Shown piece after piece: positions 32,471 through 40,816 of a stretch of 44,467 nt of DNA. Below the pieces are notes generated by a model. It was not told the origin of the DNA, did not search any database, and was given only the letters and a program-made list of their open reading frames with translations. Location: NCBI GenBank assembly GCA_964370735.1, contig CAYJLC010000013.1:1-44467 (forward strand), written 5' to 3'. The first letter of the stretch is position 1. Every line of letters starts with the position of its first letter. This stretch comes from CAYJLC01 sp964370735. GTDB taxonomy: Bacteria > Bacillota > Clostridia > Oscillospirales > Butyricicoccaceae. The position numbers and the translations under genes were made by a program.

Positions 32471-33694
32471 TTACTTCACCTTACCTAATACTATTGTCGC
32501 ATTGTGACCACCAAATCCTAAAGAATTTGATAATGCATAATTGATTTCGCGTTTTTTAGCCACGTTTGGAGTGTAGTCTAAATCACACTCTTCGTCAGGA
32601 ACTTTATATCCAACAGTTGGAGGAACAATTCCATCTCTAATTGCAAACGCAGAGAAAATAGCCTCTGTCGCACCAGCAGCACCTAACATATGACCTGTCA
32701 CTGATTTTGTAGACGAGATAGAAATTTCTTTCGCTCTGTCACCAAAAGCATTTTTGATAGTTATAGTTTCATATTTATCGTTAAGTGGTGTCGAAGTACC
32801 ATGTGCATTTATATAGTCTACCATATCTATACCCGCTTCGTCAAGTGCATTTTTTACAGCAAGTGTTGCACCTTTGCCTTCTGGGTGTGGACTAGTGATG
32901 TGATATGCGTCTGAAGTCGAGCCATATCCTAAAACTTCACAAAGAATTTCAGCGCCACGAGCAGTTGCACTTTCAAGAGTTTCAAGCACTAAAATACCAG
33001 CACCCTCACCCATTACGAAACCAGAACGCTCTTTGTCAAACGGAATTGATGCTCTGTCTTTATCATCGCCAGTATGAAGTGCATGCATATTAGCAAATGC
33101 AGCCATACCAATCTCAACGATAGCAGCTTCTGCACCACCACAAACACACATATCCATATAGCCATGTTTAATCGCTCTAAAGCCTTCACCGATTGAGTGA
33201 GTTGCAGACGCACAAGCAGTAACGATTGATAAACTGCTTCCCATTAGACCATATTGCATAGAAATATGTGCCGCAGCCATGTTTGGAATCATAGCTGGAA
33301 CTGTGAATGGAGAAATTCTTGATGGACCTTTTTCTTTTAATTTAAAAGCTTCGTTTTGAGTTGTTTCAAGACCACCAGTACCAGATGCAACATAAACACC
33401 TACTCTAGTTCTGTCTATTTTTTCAAAATCAATGCCTTCTAATGCTTCTTTAGCAGCAGCTAGTGCAAATTGAGAATATCTATCGATTCTTTTTGCTTCT
33501 TTTGCGTCCATATAATCTGCTGGGTTAAAGTCTTTTACTTCACACGCAAGTTTTACTTTGTGATTTGTTGTGTCAAAACGAGTGATTTTATCTACCCCAT
33601 GAACACCATTAACTGCGTTATCAAAACTTTCTTGTGCAGTTTTACCCACTGCCGAAATTAATCCTACTGATGTAATTACTACTCTTCTGTTCAT
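32471..33694 (-). CDS. fabF: 3-oxoacyl-ACP synthase II
   Basis: Condenses malonyl-ACP with acyl-ACP during elongation. The protein has 407 residues. Catalytic Cys161 in TACASATHSIG, His298 in NAHGTSTPLND, Lys330 and His335 in SSTKSVTGHMLGAAGA are all in place. The ATG shares its A with the fabG stop codon (TAATG, 1-nt overlap). It is the only elongation condensing enzyme seen; no fabB is present. Confidence 0.96.
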   Translation of the reverse strand: MNRRVVITSVGLISAVGKTAQESFDNAVNGVHGVDKITRFDTTNHKVKLACEVKDFNPADYMDAKEAKRIDRYSQFALAAAKEALEGIDFEKIDRTRVGVYVASGTGGLETTQNEAFKLKEKGPSRISPFTVPAMIPNMAAAHISMQYGLMGSSLSIVTACASATHSIGEGFRAIKHGYMDMCVCGGAEAAIVEIGMAAFANMHALHTGDDKDRASIPFDKERSGFVMGEGAGILVLETLESATARGAEILCEVLGYGSTSDAYHITSPHPEGKGATLAVKNALDEAGIDMVDYINAHGTSTPLNDKYETITIKNAFGDRAKEISISSTKSVTGHMLGAAGATEAIFSAFAIRDGIVPPTVGYKVPDEECDLDYTPNVAKKREINYALSNSLGFGGHNATIVLGKVK

Positions 33695-34422
33695 TATATT
33701 ACAAGACCTCCTGATACTTCAATATTTTGACCTGTGATGTAGCTCGCGTTTGGCGATGCTAAAAATAACGCTAAATTCGCAACATCTTCTGTACTACCAA
33801 ATTTTCTAAGTGGAATTTGATTTACCACTGCTTTTTTATAATCTTCCGAAAGCTCATCTGTCATATCACTTGCGATAAATCCTGGAGAAATTGAATTAAC
33901 AGTAATCCCTCTTGAACCGATTTCTTTTGCTAGTGATTTTGTAAAACCGATAATCCCTGCTTTAGACGCACTATAATTAGTTTGTCCTGCATTACCATAT
34001 ACACCTACAACAGATGACATGTTAATGATTGTGCCTTTTTTTGCTCTCATCATTAAATTTGCACATATTTTTGACATATTATAAACCGATTTTAAGTTAG
34101 CTGAAATAACATCATCAAAAGCTTCTTCTTTCATACGAACAAGAAGGCCGTCACGCGTGATACCAGCGTTGTTAATTAAAACATCTGGTGTGCCACATTC
34201 AGCGACAATAGTTTTCATATTTTCTTCGCAAGCTGCATTGTCTGATACATCGAAAGCATAAGCGTAAGCTTTAACCCCATATCCTTCGCACTCTTTACGA
34301 ACATCTTCGGCTTTCTCTACATTGCTTCTGCAATTTATTACAACATCATACCCATTTTTCGCAAAAGATTTCGCAATATCAGCACCGATACCACGAGAAC
34401 CGCCAGTGATTATAGCAAGCAT
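33694..34422 (-). CDS. fabG: 3-oxoacyl-ACP reductase
   Basis: NADPH-dependent short-chain dehydrogenase that reduces 3-oxoacyl-ACP. The protein has 242 residues. The nucleotide loop is TGGSRGIG (6-13), NNAG is at 84-87, and the catalytic residues are Ser137, Tyr150 and Lys154 in YSASK. It starts 1 nt after fabK and overlaps fabF by 1 nt, so the three genes are tightly coupled. Confidence 0.95.
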   Translation of the reverse strand: MLAIITGGSRGIGADIAKSFAKNGYDVVINCRSNVEKAEDVRKECEGYGVKAYAYAFDVSDNAACEENMKTIVAECGTPDVLINNAGITRDGLLVRMKEEAFDDVISANLKSVYNMSKICANLMMRAKKGTIINMSSVVGVYGNAGQTNYSASKAGIIGFTKSLAKEIGSRGITVNSISPGFIASDMTDELSEDYKKAVVNQIPLRKFGSTEDVANLALFLASPNASYITGQNIEVSGGLVI

Positions 34423-34423
34423 A

Positions 34424-35362
34424 TTACTTACCTCCTAATAAATTAGCTTTTTTTGTTTCGTAATCTTCCATTAAATCTAAAATTGTTTGCTTACATGTCT
34501 TTTCAGAATTTACAAGTCCTGCAATTTGACCAGACATATAGCTTGATTTTTTAGGGTCACCGTCTAAAACAGCATTTCTAAGTGAATTCGCACCAAATGC
34601 TTCTAATTCTTCAACCGTAGCACCTTTTTTCTCAAGCGATAGATAATCTCTAGCCATATCGTTTTTAAGCGAACGCACTGGATGTCCTGTGCTTCTGCCT
34701 GTAACAACAGTCGAGATATCTCCCGCTTTTAAAACTGCATCTTTATACCCACGGCTGATAACGCATTCTTCTGCTGTTAAGAAAATTGTTCCTAGCTGAA
34801 CTGCTGATGCTCCTAATGCTTCCATTGCAACGATACCACGACCATCTGCAACACCACCAGCACCGATAACAGGAATTTTTACTGCATCAACTACTTGTGG
34901 GATTAAAGTCATTGAAGTACATTCGCCAATGTGACCACCAGCCTCTTGTCCTTCTGCGATAATAGCGTCTGCACCTGCTTTTTCCATTCTACGAGCTAAA
35001 GCAACTGAGGCTACAACAGGGATAACTTTAATTCCAGCTTCTTTCCACATTTCCATGTATTTACCTGGATTTCCAGCGCCAGTTGTTACTACTTCGATTT
35101 TTTCTTCCACTGCAAGACGCGCTAGGTCGTCTGCGTGTTCTGAAAGTAGCATAATATTTAAACCAAGAGGTTTGTTTGTAATTTCTCTTGCTTTTTTGAT
35201 TTCATTCTTGATAATTTCATAAGGAGCAGAGCCACCAGCGATAATTCCAAGCCCCCCTGCTTCGCTTACTGCTGAAGCAAGCTTATGTTCTGCAACCCAA
35301 GCCATTGCACCTTGTATAATTGGATATTCAATGTTTAAAAGTTCAGTAATTCTTGTGTTCAT
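34424..35362 (-). CDS. fabK: Enoyl-ACP reductase II (FMN-dependent)
   Basis: Catalyses the last reduction of each elongation cycle. The protein has 312 residues and the TIM-barrel fold of the nitronate monooxygenase/FabK family. It begins with NTRITELLNIEYPIIQGAM, and has GGLGIIAGGSAP (36-47), the flavin-phosphate region GAGGVADGRG, and EGQEAGGHIG, which holds the active-site His. FabK replaces FabI here, which is known to confer intrinsic resistance to triclosan-type inhibitors. It lies between fabH and fabG, as in streptococcal and clostridial operons. Confidence 0.95.
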   Translation of the reverse strand: MNTRITELLNIEYPIIQGAMAWVAEHKLASAVSEAGGLGIIAGGSAPYEIIKNEIKKAREITNKPLGLNIMLLSEHADDLARLAVEEKIEVVTTGAGNPGKYMEMWKEAGIKVIPVVASVALARRMEKAGADAIIAEGQEAGGHIGECTSMTLIPQVVDAVKIPVIGAGGVADGRGIVAMEALGASAVQLGTIFLTAEECVISRGYKDAVLKAGDISTVVTGRSTGHPVRSLKNDMARDYLSLEKKGATVEELEAFGANSLRNAVLDGDPKKSSYMSGQIAGLVNSEKTCKQTILDLMEDYETKKANLLGGK

Positions 35363-35374
35363 GTATGTTCTCCT

Positions 35375-36358
35375 TTAAAATTCTATAATAATAGCGCCAT
35401 AAGTAAGTCCGGCTCCAAAGCCTAGAAGTAATAGCTTGTCGCCTTTTTTGATTTTGCCATCATCATACATCTGTGACAGACAAATTCCAATACTAGCACT
35501 CGATGTATTTCCTACTTCATGGATATTAACTCCGAATTTAGAGTAATCTACGTCGAATTTCTTCGCAATCCCCTCAATAATTCTAACATTTGCTTGATGA
35601 GGAATTATATAATCTATTTCGCTTATGTCCATATTCGCTTTTTGCAATACTTTTTCTATCGCTTGAGGAACAACACGCATAGTAAACTTAAAAGTTTCAG
35701 AACCATTCATCGTTAAGAAATAACGCTCGTTCTCTCCTCTTTCGTATATGCTTTCACAAGGCAGATTATGTGCCATTATGTATTTGCCCCCAGTTCCATC
35801 TGAACCTAGGTAGCTACCTATAAAGCCATGATTTTCATCGCTTGAAACGACTGCCGAAAAAGCACCATCTCCGAAAATTATGCAAGTTCCCCTGTCTGTA
35901 TAATCAACAATTCTACTTAAACTTTCAGCACATACGACAAGTACATTCTTTCCTTTATTCGTTCTTATTAAACTATCAGCCAAATCTAAAGCATAAACCA
36001 TACCACTGCACGCAGCCGATATGTCAAAGCAATAAGCATTTTTTGCGCCAATTTTATCTTGTATAACACATGCCATAGACGGTGTTTTATGGTCTGGCGT
36101 GATTGTTGCACCTATAATGATATCAATGTCTTCTGGATTAATGTTTGCACGCTCTAAAGCAATTTTTGCAGACCTAGCTCCCATTTCGGCAGTTTCCAAG
36201 TCATTGTTAATATACCTAGATTTAATCCCTGTACGTTTTGTAATCCATTCATCATTTGTATCAACCATCTTCTCAAGCATTTCATTTGTTAAAACGCAAT
36301 CGGGTAAAAAATGTCCGATACCGATTATTCTACTAAAAATATTTCTCACACTTTCCAT
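35375..36358 (-). CDS. fabH: 3-oxoacyl-ACP synthase III
   Basis: Starts fatty-acid synthesis by condensing an acyl-CoA primer with malonyl-ACP. From ATG 36358 the protein has 327 residues, the usual length; the frame extends further upstream through the promoter, which is spurious. The catalytic triad is Cys117 in SAACSGM, His254 in PHQANVRI and Asn284 in EVGNTSSAS. The 5' leader is about 33 nt and shows no good ribosome site, an oddity for the first gene of a large operon. It is transcribed from the promoter at 36426-36398, back to back with fabD. Confidence 0.94.
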   Translation of the reverse strand: MESVRNIFSRIIGIGHFLPDCVLTNEMLEKMVDTNDEWITKRTGIKSRYINNDLETAEMGARSAKIALERANINPEDIDIIIGATITPDHKTPSMACVIQDKIGAKNAYCFDISAACSGMVYALDLADSLIRTNKGKNVLVVCAESLSRIVDYTDRGTCIIFGDGAFSAVVSSDENHGFIGSYLGSDGTGGKYIMAHNLPCESIYERGENERYFLTMNGSETFKFTMRVVPQAIEKVLQKANMDISEIDYIIPHQANVRIIEGIAKKFDVDYSKFGVNIHEVGNTSSASIGICLSQMYDDGKIKKGDKLLLLGFGAGLTYGAIIIEF

Positions 36359-36376
36359 ATATAAAATTTTGTTTGA

Positions 36377-36405
36377 TTGACAAAGCATATATTTTATATT
36401 ATAAT
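36377..36405 (+). promoter_or_regulatory. Consensus promoter of fabD
   Basis: -35 TTGACA (36377-36382), exactly 17 bp, -10 TATAAT (36400-36405), both perfect. The -10 overlaps that of the divergent fabH promoter. The expected start near 36412 leaves a leader of about 78 nt with GGAG before the fabD ATG. Confidence 0.8.
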
Positions 36406-36426
36406 TTAAGTTAGAAGTTTTGTCAA
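36398..36426 (-). promoter_or_regulatory. Consensus promoter of the fabH operon
   Basis: Minus strand: -35 TTGACA (36426-36421), exactly 17 bp, -10 TATAAT (36403-36398), both perfect. It shares ATTATAAT (36398-36405) with the fabD promoter, so the two polymerases cannot bind at once. Confidence 0.8.
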
Positions 36427-36489
36427 TGAAAATCTTAAAATTTAACAGGTATAAAAGACAAAAATCATACATATAAAGGAGAATATAGC

Positions 36490-37356
36490 ATGAAAAATAT
36501 CGCAATGTTTGGCGGACAAGGTAGCCAATTTATCGGAATGGGTGAAGAAATCAAAGAAAATCCTATCGCTATTAATATTTATGAGGCTGGTTTTAATGCA
36601 ACTGGCATAAATATTTGGGATTTATCATTAAATAGCACTGCTGAAGAACTTAACAAAACTGTAAACGCTCAACTAGCTATTTTTGCACTTTCTTTAGCTA
36701 AATACTATATAGCAAAAGAGGAAAATGAATTTGCTTCGGTTTGTGGTTTCTCTCTAGGTGAAATTACAGCTTTAGTAGCAGCAGAAGTTCTTTCTGTTGA
36801 AGATGGGTTTAAATTAGTTAGAAAACGTGGCGAAGTTATGCAAAAAGCTGCCGACGAAACTAAAGGCGAAATGTATGCAGTTTTAGGTTTAACAGCTGAT
36901 AAAGTTTGTGAAATATGCGAAAAAACAGAAAATGTTTACCCTGTAAACTTCAATACTCCCGCTCAAATCGTAATTTCAGGCGATCCTTTAAACCTAGCTA
37001 AAATCGCAGATGAACTAAAAGCTTCGGGTGCAAAACGCGTGTTAAAACTTCCAGTTTCTGGCGCATTCCATACTCCGTATATGGCAAATGCTGGCAAAGA
37101 GCTTGAAGAATTTGCAAAAACATTAACTTTCAACGCTCCAAAACTTGATTTATACACGAATATTACTGGTGAAAAAATCGCCGAAATAGACGTGCCTTCG
37201 CACTTAAATACGCACATGACAAATGCTGTTAAATTCGTAACTAAAGTGGAAAATATCGTGGCTGATGGTCATACAAGTTATGCAGAATTTGGTGCAAAAC
37301 CGACTTTAGCAAGCTTTGTTAAGGCTATAAATCCAGAACTTAAACCTCTAGTTTAA
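36490..37356 (+). CDS. fabD: Malonyl-CoA:ACP transacylase
   Basis: Loads malonyl groups onto ACP for FabH and FabF. The protein has 288 residues, slightly short. FGGQGSQFIGMG (7-18) is the oxyanion region, the nucleophile is Ser88 in GFSLGE and the general base His194 in GAFHTPYM. GGAG lies 8 nt before the ATG. In related bacteria fabD normally lies inside the operon between fabK and fabG. Here it stands alone on the opposite strand, tied to the operon only by the shared promoter region. A perfect terminator follows. Confidence 0.95.
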   Translation: MKNIAMFGGQGSQFIGMGEEIKENPIAINIYEAGFNATGINIWDLSLNSTAEELNKTVNAQLAIFALSLAKYYIAKEENEFASVCGFSLGEITALVAAEVLSVEDGFKLVRKRGEVMQKAADETKGEMYAVLGLTADKVCEICEKTENVYPVNFNTPAQIVISGDPLNLAKIADELKASGAKRVLKLPVSGAFHTPYMANAGKELEEFAKTLTFNAPKLDLYTNITGEKIAEIDVPSHLNTHMTNAVKFVTKVENIVADGHTSYAEFGAKPTLASFVKAINPELKPLV

Positions 37357-37370
37357 ATCTCTCGACAAAC

Positions 37371-37400
37371 AAAAACGTAGGAAATTAATCCTACGTTTTT
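37371..37400. terminator. Bidirectional terminator between fabD and the RDD gene
   Basis: Perfect 12-bp stem AAAAACGTAGGA (37371-37382) / TCCTACGTTTTT (37389-37400) with a 6-nt loop and T-runs on both strands, between two convergent stop codons. Confidence 0.92.
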
Positions 37401-38411
37401 TTAATTTTTAGTAACCGTTAAAGTCATATCATATTTCGAATCTTCATCTCCAAAAACGATAGCATCATTTACAGTTACACCTATTCCCTCCACTTCATTT
37501 ATGACAGTGATATTTTTAAAATGGAAATCAAAATTCTCTCCCATATTAGCATATAGATAGTTTTGCATATACTCTAAATCTGTAATCGTAAAATCTGACA
37601 TTCCATATATAACCGCCATCAAATATGATGATGGAAGAAATGAAAACTCCCCTTCTGTGCTAACAGAAATTTTAGCCGATGTAACATATCCATTTTCTTC
37701 AATAAATTCAACTGGCAATATTTCTGTCGAAGGAATAGCTTGTATTGTCACTTGATTTGCACTTTGCTTGTGTCCTATTACTCCATCTTCATTTATAAAA
37801 GTATCGCTTTCTTCAACAACATAGAAATAATGGTTAATATTCTCGATATATTGTTCTTTTGTGATATCACCTTTATGTATTGGCGAGTAAATTGTAAACG
37901 CTATAAAAACCTGTGCAACTATAACTAAAATATTTAATGCTACAAAAGCAAAATAAGAATAACCCTTTAAATCGTGTGCCTCTACTACATATCCTTCATA
38001 TTCGTCATACGATGTAGGCTCGCCTCGTTTAAGCCTTCTATAACACAAAATATTCGTTATAATCTGTACTATGCCTAAAAAAAGCCCTTCTCCTTTCAAA
38101 ACAAGAAGTGCAGTACGTTTAAACCCTTCGGCATAAGTCAAATTTGTTCCGTTATTATTATAGACTGTAAGCCCGAGCATTTTCTTACCTGGCGTTGTCC
38201 TAAATTTCCATAGAAACAATGGTTCAATCACAATCATAAGAAACGCGCCCACCATTGTCAAAATATACTGTTCTATTGTATTTAAATTAGTTATATTTAT
38301 TCTCAAAACAAATACGCAAAATATGCTAATTATAGCAACATATAATACAAAATCAAGACCTCTTGCGAAAAATCTTCTCCAATGGTTAAACGAATAATGT
38401 GTAGCTTGCAT
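37401..38411 (-). CDS. RDD-family membrane protein with C-terminal domain
   Basis: A 336-residue protein. The RDD domain spans about 5-125. It begins WRRFFARGLDFVLYV, containing the Arg-Asp pair that names the family, and includes WKFRTTPGKKMLGLTV, another conserved block. A further hydrophobic helix lies near 150-175. Residues 176-336 form a soluble domain rich in beta strands, probably outside the cell, without cysteines or a recognised fold. RDD proteins are little understood; some have been linked to ion transport. GGGG precedes the ATG by about 7 nt. The gene stands alone between two terminators. Confidence 0.75.
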   Translation of the reverse strand: MQATHYSFNHWRRFFARGLDFVLYVAIISIFCVFVLRINITNLNTIEQYILTMVGAFLMIVIEPLFLWKFRTTPGKKMLGLTVYNNNGTNLTYAEGFKRTALLVLKGEGLFLGIVQIITNILCYRRLKRGEPTSYDEYEGYVVEAHDLKGYSYFAFVALNILVIVAQVFIAFTIYSPIHKGDITKEQYIENINHYFYVVEESDTFINEDGVIGHKQSANQVTIQAIPSTEILPVEFIEENGYVTSAKISVSTEGEFSFLPSSYLMAVIYGMSDFTITDLEYMQNYLYANMGENFDFHFKNITVINEVEGIGVTVNDAIVFGDEDSKYDMTLTVTKN

Positions 38412-38435
38412 AAAAATTCCCCCTTAATAAGCAAA

Positions 38436-38474
38436 AACCCTTGCAAATGATAGATGGTAATATTTACAAGGGTT
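38436..38474 (-). terminator. Terminator of the amino-acid transporter operon
   Basis: AACCCTTG (38436-38443) pairs with CAAGGGTT (38467-38474), extended by AAAT/ATTT across a mismatch. On the minus strand it is followed by TTTTTG. It lies 35 bp after the ATPase stop. Confidence 0.8.
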
Positions 38475-38509
38475 CGTTATTTAATTATACTTCACTTCGA
38501 TAAAAGCGA

Positions 38510-39232
38510 TTATAAAACTTTCGATAAAAAGTCTTTTAGTCTATCGCTTTGCGGATTTTCAAACACAGTTTTAGGGTCACCTTGCTCGACGATTTTTCCA
38601 CCGTCCATAAAGATAAGGCGTGTACCAACTTCTTTGGCAAATCCCATTTCATGAGTAACAACCACCATCGTCATACCCTCGTCTGCAAGGCCTTTCATAA
38701 GGCTTAACACCTCGCCTACCATTTCAGGGTCAAGTGCCGATGTCGGTTCATCAAACAAGATTAAATCTGGGTTCATAGCAAGTGCGCGAACTATTGCGAT
38801 ACGTTGCTTTTGCCCACCAGAAAGCATATCTGGGTATTCGTTTGCCTTTTCAGTTAGTCCAACTTTTAAAAGTAACTCATAAGCTTTTTTCTCAGCATCG
38901 TCTTTTGACATAATTTTTTGCATAACAGGTGCTAAAGTTATGTTTTGAAGTACCGTTAAATGAGGAAAAAGGTTAAAGTTTTGGAACACCATTCCAACTT
39001 TTCTGCGTACAAGATTGATATTTGTTTTTTTGTTGCAAATATCTTCGCCATCGATTAAAATATGTCCACCAGTTGGTTGTTCAAGTAAATTTAAGCAACG
39101 CAAAAATGTTGATTTACCAGAACCAGATGGTCCGATTATAACAACTTTTTCACCTTGATTTATAGTTTCGGAAATATCATCTAAAACAAGATTTGTTCCG
39201 AATGATTTTGAAAGGTTATTAATTTCTATCAC
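38510..39232 (-). CDS. Polar amino-acid ABC transporter, ATP-binding protein
   Basis: Energises uptake through the membrane protein encoded just upstream. I choose GTG 39232, giving M-IEINNLSKSFG, the usual start of this family (240 residues). AAGGAG lies 11 nt upstream; an earlier TTG at 39253 precedes that site. Walker A is GPSGSGKST (34-42), the signature LSGGQKQRIAI and Walker B LILFDEPTSALDPEM. It overlaps the permease gene by 14 nt. It belongs to the GlnQ/HisP/ArtP group; the ARG box upstream of the operon favours an arginine-type substrate. Confidence 0.92.
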   Translation of the reverse strand: MIEINNLSKSFGTNLVLDDISETINQGEKVVIIGPSGSGKSTFLRCLNLLEQPTGGHILIDGEDICNKKTNINLVRRKVGMVFQNFNLFPHLTVLQNITLAPVMQKIMSKDDAEKKAYELLLKVGLTEKANEYPDMLSGGQKQRIAIVRALAMNPDLILFDEPTSALDPEMVGEVLSLMKGLADEGMTMVVVTHEMGFAKEVGTRLIFMDGGKIVEQGDPKTVFENPQSDRLKDFLSKVL

Positions 39233-39893
39233 TTTTTGCAAATCTCCTTTCAATTAATCCGAATATTTTTGTTAAAATTAGCGTTAAGCATAAGTAGAAT
39301 ACAGCCGAAACAATCATCGGTGTCATTCCGTCGAAAGTTGAGCCACGAATAATATCCCCAACTTTTGTTAAGTCTTCAATCGCGATATAACCTACAACGG
39401 CTGTTTCTTTTATTAAAACAATAAATTCGTTTGTGTATGTTGGCAGAATTTTTTTAATCGCTTGTGGCAGAATAATTCTCAGCATTGTTTGCCATTTTGT
39501 AAGTCCAAGCGACCTTCCAGCTTCCATTTGTCCACCGTCGACTGCGTTTATACCAGCACGAATAATTTCAGCGATATAAGCGCCAGAGTTTATGCTAAAC
39601 GCGATTACTGCGACTGTTATTTTATCAATACGAACTGTCGCAAATATACCGAAGTAAATTAATAAAAGTTGTGTTACAAGTGGTGTACCACGAATAACAT
39701 TGATATAAATTACAGCAGGAACTCTTACTATTTTATAGTTAGAAAGTTTCATAAATGCAGTAAATATACCTAAAATTGTACCGAAAAAGATAGATAGTGC
39801 TGAAATTTGGATAGTGACACCCAAGCCTTCAAAATAATAAATCCATCTATCGTCAACGATTAATGTTTTATAGAGTGCATCAAGAAAATCCAT
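39219..39893 (-). CDS. Polar amino-acid ABC transporter, permease
   Basis: A 224-residue inner-membrane permease of the HisM/GlnP type with about five helices. The coupling motif that contacts the ATPase is visible as EAGRSLGLTKWQTMLRIILPQA-like, near residue 132. NVIRGTPLVTQLLLIYFG is a family hallmark. AGGAG lies 5 nt before the ATG. It starts 9 nt after the binding-protein gene and overlaps the ATPase gene. As only one permease is encoded, it probably acts as a homodimer. Confidence 0.92.
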   Translation of the reverse strand: MDFLDALYKTLIVDDRWIYYFEGLGVTIQISALSIFFGTILGIFTAFMKLSNYKIVRVPAVIYINVIRGTPLVTQLLLIYFGIFATVRIDKITVAVIAFSINSGAYIAEIIRAGINAVDGGQMEAGRSLGLTKWQTMLRIILPQAIKKILPTYTNEFIVLIKETAVVGYIAIEDLTKVGDIIRGSTFDGMTPMIVSAVFYLCLTLILTKIFGLIERRFAKSDRN

Positions 39894-39901
39894 AAATTCT
39901 C

Positions 39902-40750
39902 CTATTTTGCAATTGAGTCTTCTCTAACGATTACAGCTTGAGATGCGTTGAAATATGTTTCAGAGAAGTCAACATTTTCACGTCTTTCGTCAGTAGCAGT
40001 CATACCAGAGATAACAAGGTCAACTTTACCAGAAGATACAGCTGGGATTAAGCTATCGAAGTTCATATCTTCAATAACAAGGTTCATTTCAAGGTCATCT
40101 GCAATTCTTTTGATGATTTCGATGTCATAACCTACGATTTCATCGCCTTCTCTGTATTCAAAAGGAGCGAATTCAGAGTTTGTACCGATAATTAAATCTT
40201 CATCATAAGTACCAGCAACGTAGTCTTCAAGAGGAACTTTATCTTCGTCAGCTACGATAAAAGCGTTGTAGATTTTATCAACTTCGCCAGACTCTTGAAG
40301 CTCAGCTAAACTTTCGTTTACAGCTTCTACAAGCTCAGTATTTCCTTTTTGGAACGCCATAGCGTATTCTTCAACAGAAAGGCTATCGTCTAAAATAACA
40401 AGACCTTCAAGGCTGTTTACGATGTTTTCAGCAACTAATGCGTCAATTACAACAGCGTCAACTTTACCGTTTTGTAAATCCATTCCACAGTCCATAGCTT
40501 TTTTGAATCTAGAAATTTCAGAATCTGCGAACATTTCAGTAGCTAAAGCGTCACCAGTTGTGCTTTCTTGAACTGCAACAGGCAAACCATTGATATCTTC
40601 AACAGAAGCGATAGCTACACCTTCGTTTGTGCTTTCAGTTGAAGTAACAGCACCAGTAGTGTTTGTTTCAGTTGTTTCGTTTTCTTGACAACCAACCAAA
40701 GCCGTAAGGCACATAATTGAACATAATGATAATACTAGTAATTTTTTCAT
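39902..40750 (-). CDS. Circularly permuted amino-acid-binding lipoprotein (SBP family 3)
   Basis: Extracellular lipoprotein that delivers amino acids to the permease. The protein has 282 residues; a signal peptide with lipobox LVGC puts the lipid on Cys21, followed by a Thr/Ser/Glu-rich tether (22-47). The domain order is the reverse of the family's. Residues 49-165 (SVEDINGLPVAVQ to SGEVDKIYNAFI) correspond to the usual second lobe and C-terminus. After a linker at 166-184, residues 185-282 (DLIIGTNSEFAPFEY to QAVIVREDS) correspond to the usual N-terminal lobe. The carboxylate-binding Arg in TATDERR (251-257) and the Asp of VVID (100-103) are kept, so it should bind amino acids. It is first in the operon under an ARG box. 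Confidence 0.93.
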   Translation of the reverse strand: MKKLLVLSLCSIMCLTALVGCQENETTETNTTGAVTSTESTNEGVAIASVEDINGLPVAVQESTTGDALATEMFADSEISRFKKAMDCGMDLQNGKVDAVVIDALVAENIVNSLEGLVILDDSLSVEEYAMAFQKGNTELVEAVNESLAELQESGEVDKIYNAFIVADEDKVPLEDYVAGTYDEDLIIGTNSEFAPFEYREGDEIVGYDIEIIKRIADDLEMNLVIEDMNFDSLIPAVSSGKVDLVISGMTATDERRENVDFSETYFNASQAVIVREDSIAK

Positions 40751-40787
40751 AATAAAATCTCCTTATTAATTGTTTTTTATGTAAATT

Positions 40788-40816
40788 ATTATACATTATT
40801 ATGAATAAATATTCAA
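40788..40816 (-). promoter_or_regulatory. Promoter of the amino-acid transporter operon
   Basis: Minus strand: -35 TTGAAT (40816-40811), 17-bp spacer, -10 TATAAT (40793-40788). AAGGAG lies 9 nt before the binding-protein ATG. Confidence 0.75.

Larger units (their letters stand above)
36372..36431. promoter_or_regulatory. Inverted pair of 13-bp motifs around the shared fabH/fabD promoter
   Basis: TTTGATTGACAAA (36372-36384, plus strand) and TTTCATTGACAAA (36431-36419, minus strand) differ at one position. They lie in opposite orientation, each containing the -35 of one of the two divergent promoters. The motif is a partial palindrome resembling the TTTGA-N3-TCAAA sites of FabT-type MarR regulators. 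No fabT or fapR gene is in the window. Confidence 0.55.

Noticed and set aside
36358..36505. N-terminal extension of fabH (49 extra residues)
   Set aside because: It runs through the promoter, is full of Tyr, Phe, Ile and Leu from AT-rich DNA, and family members begin close to the 36358 start.
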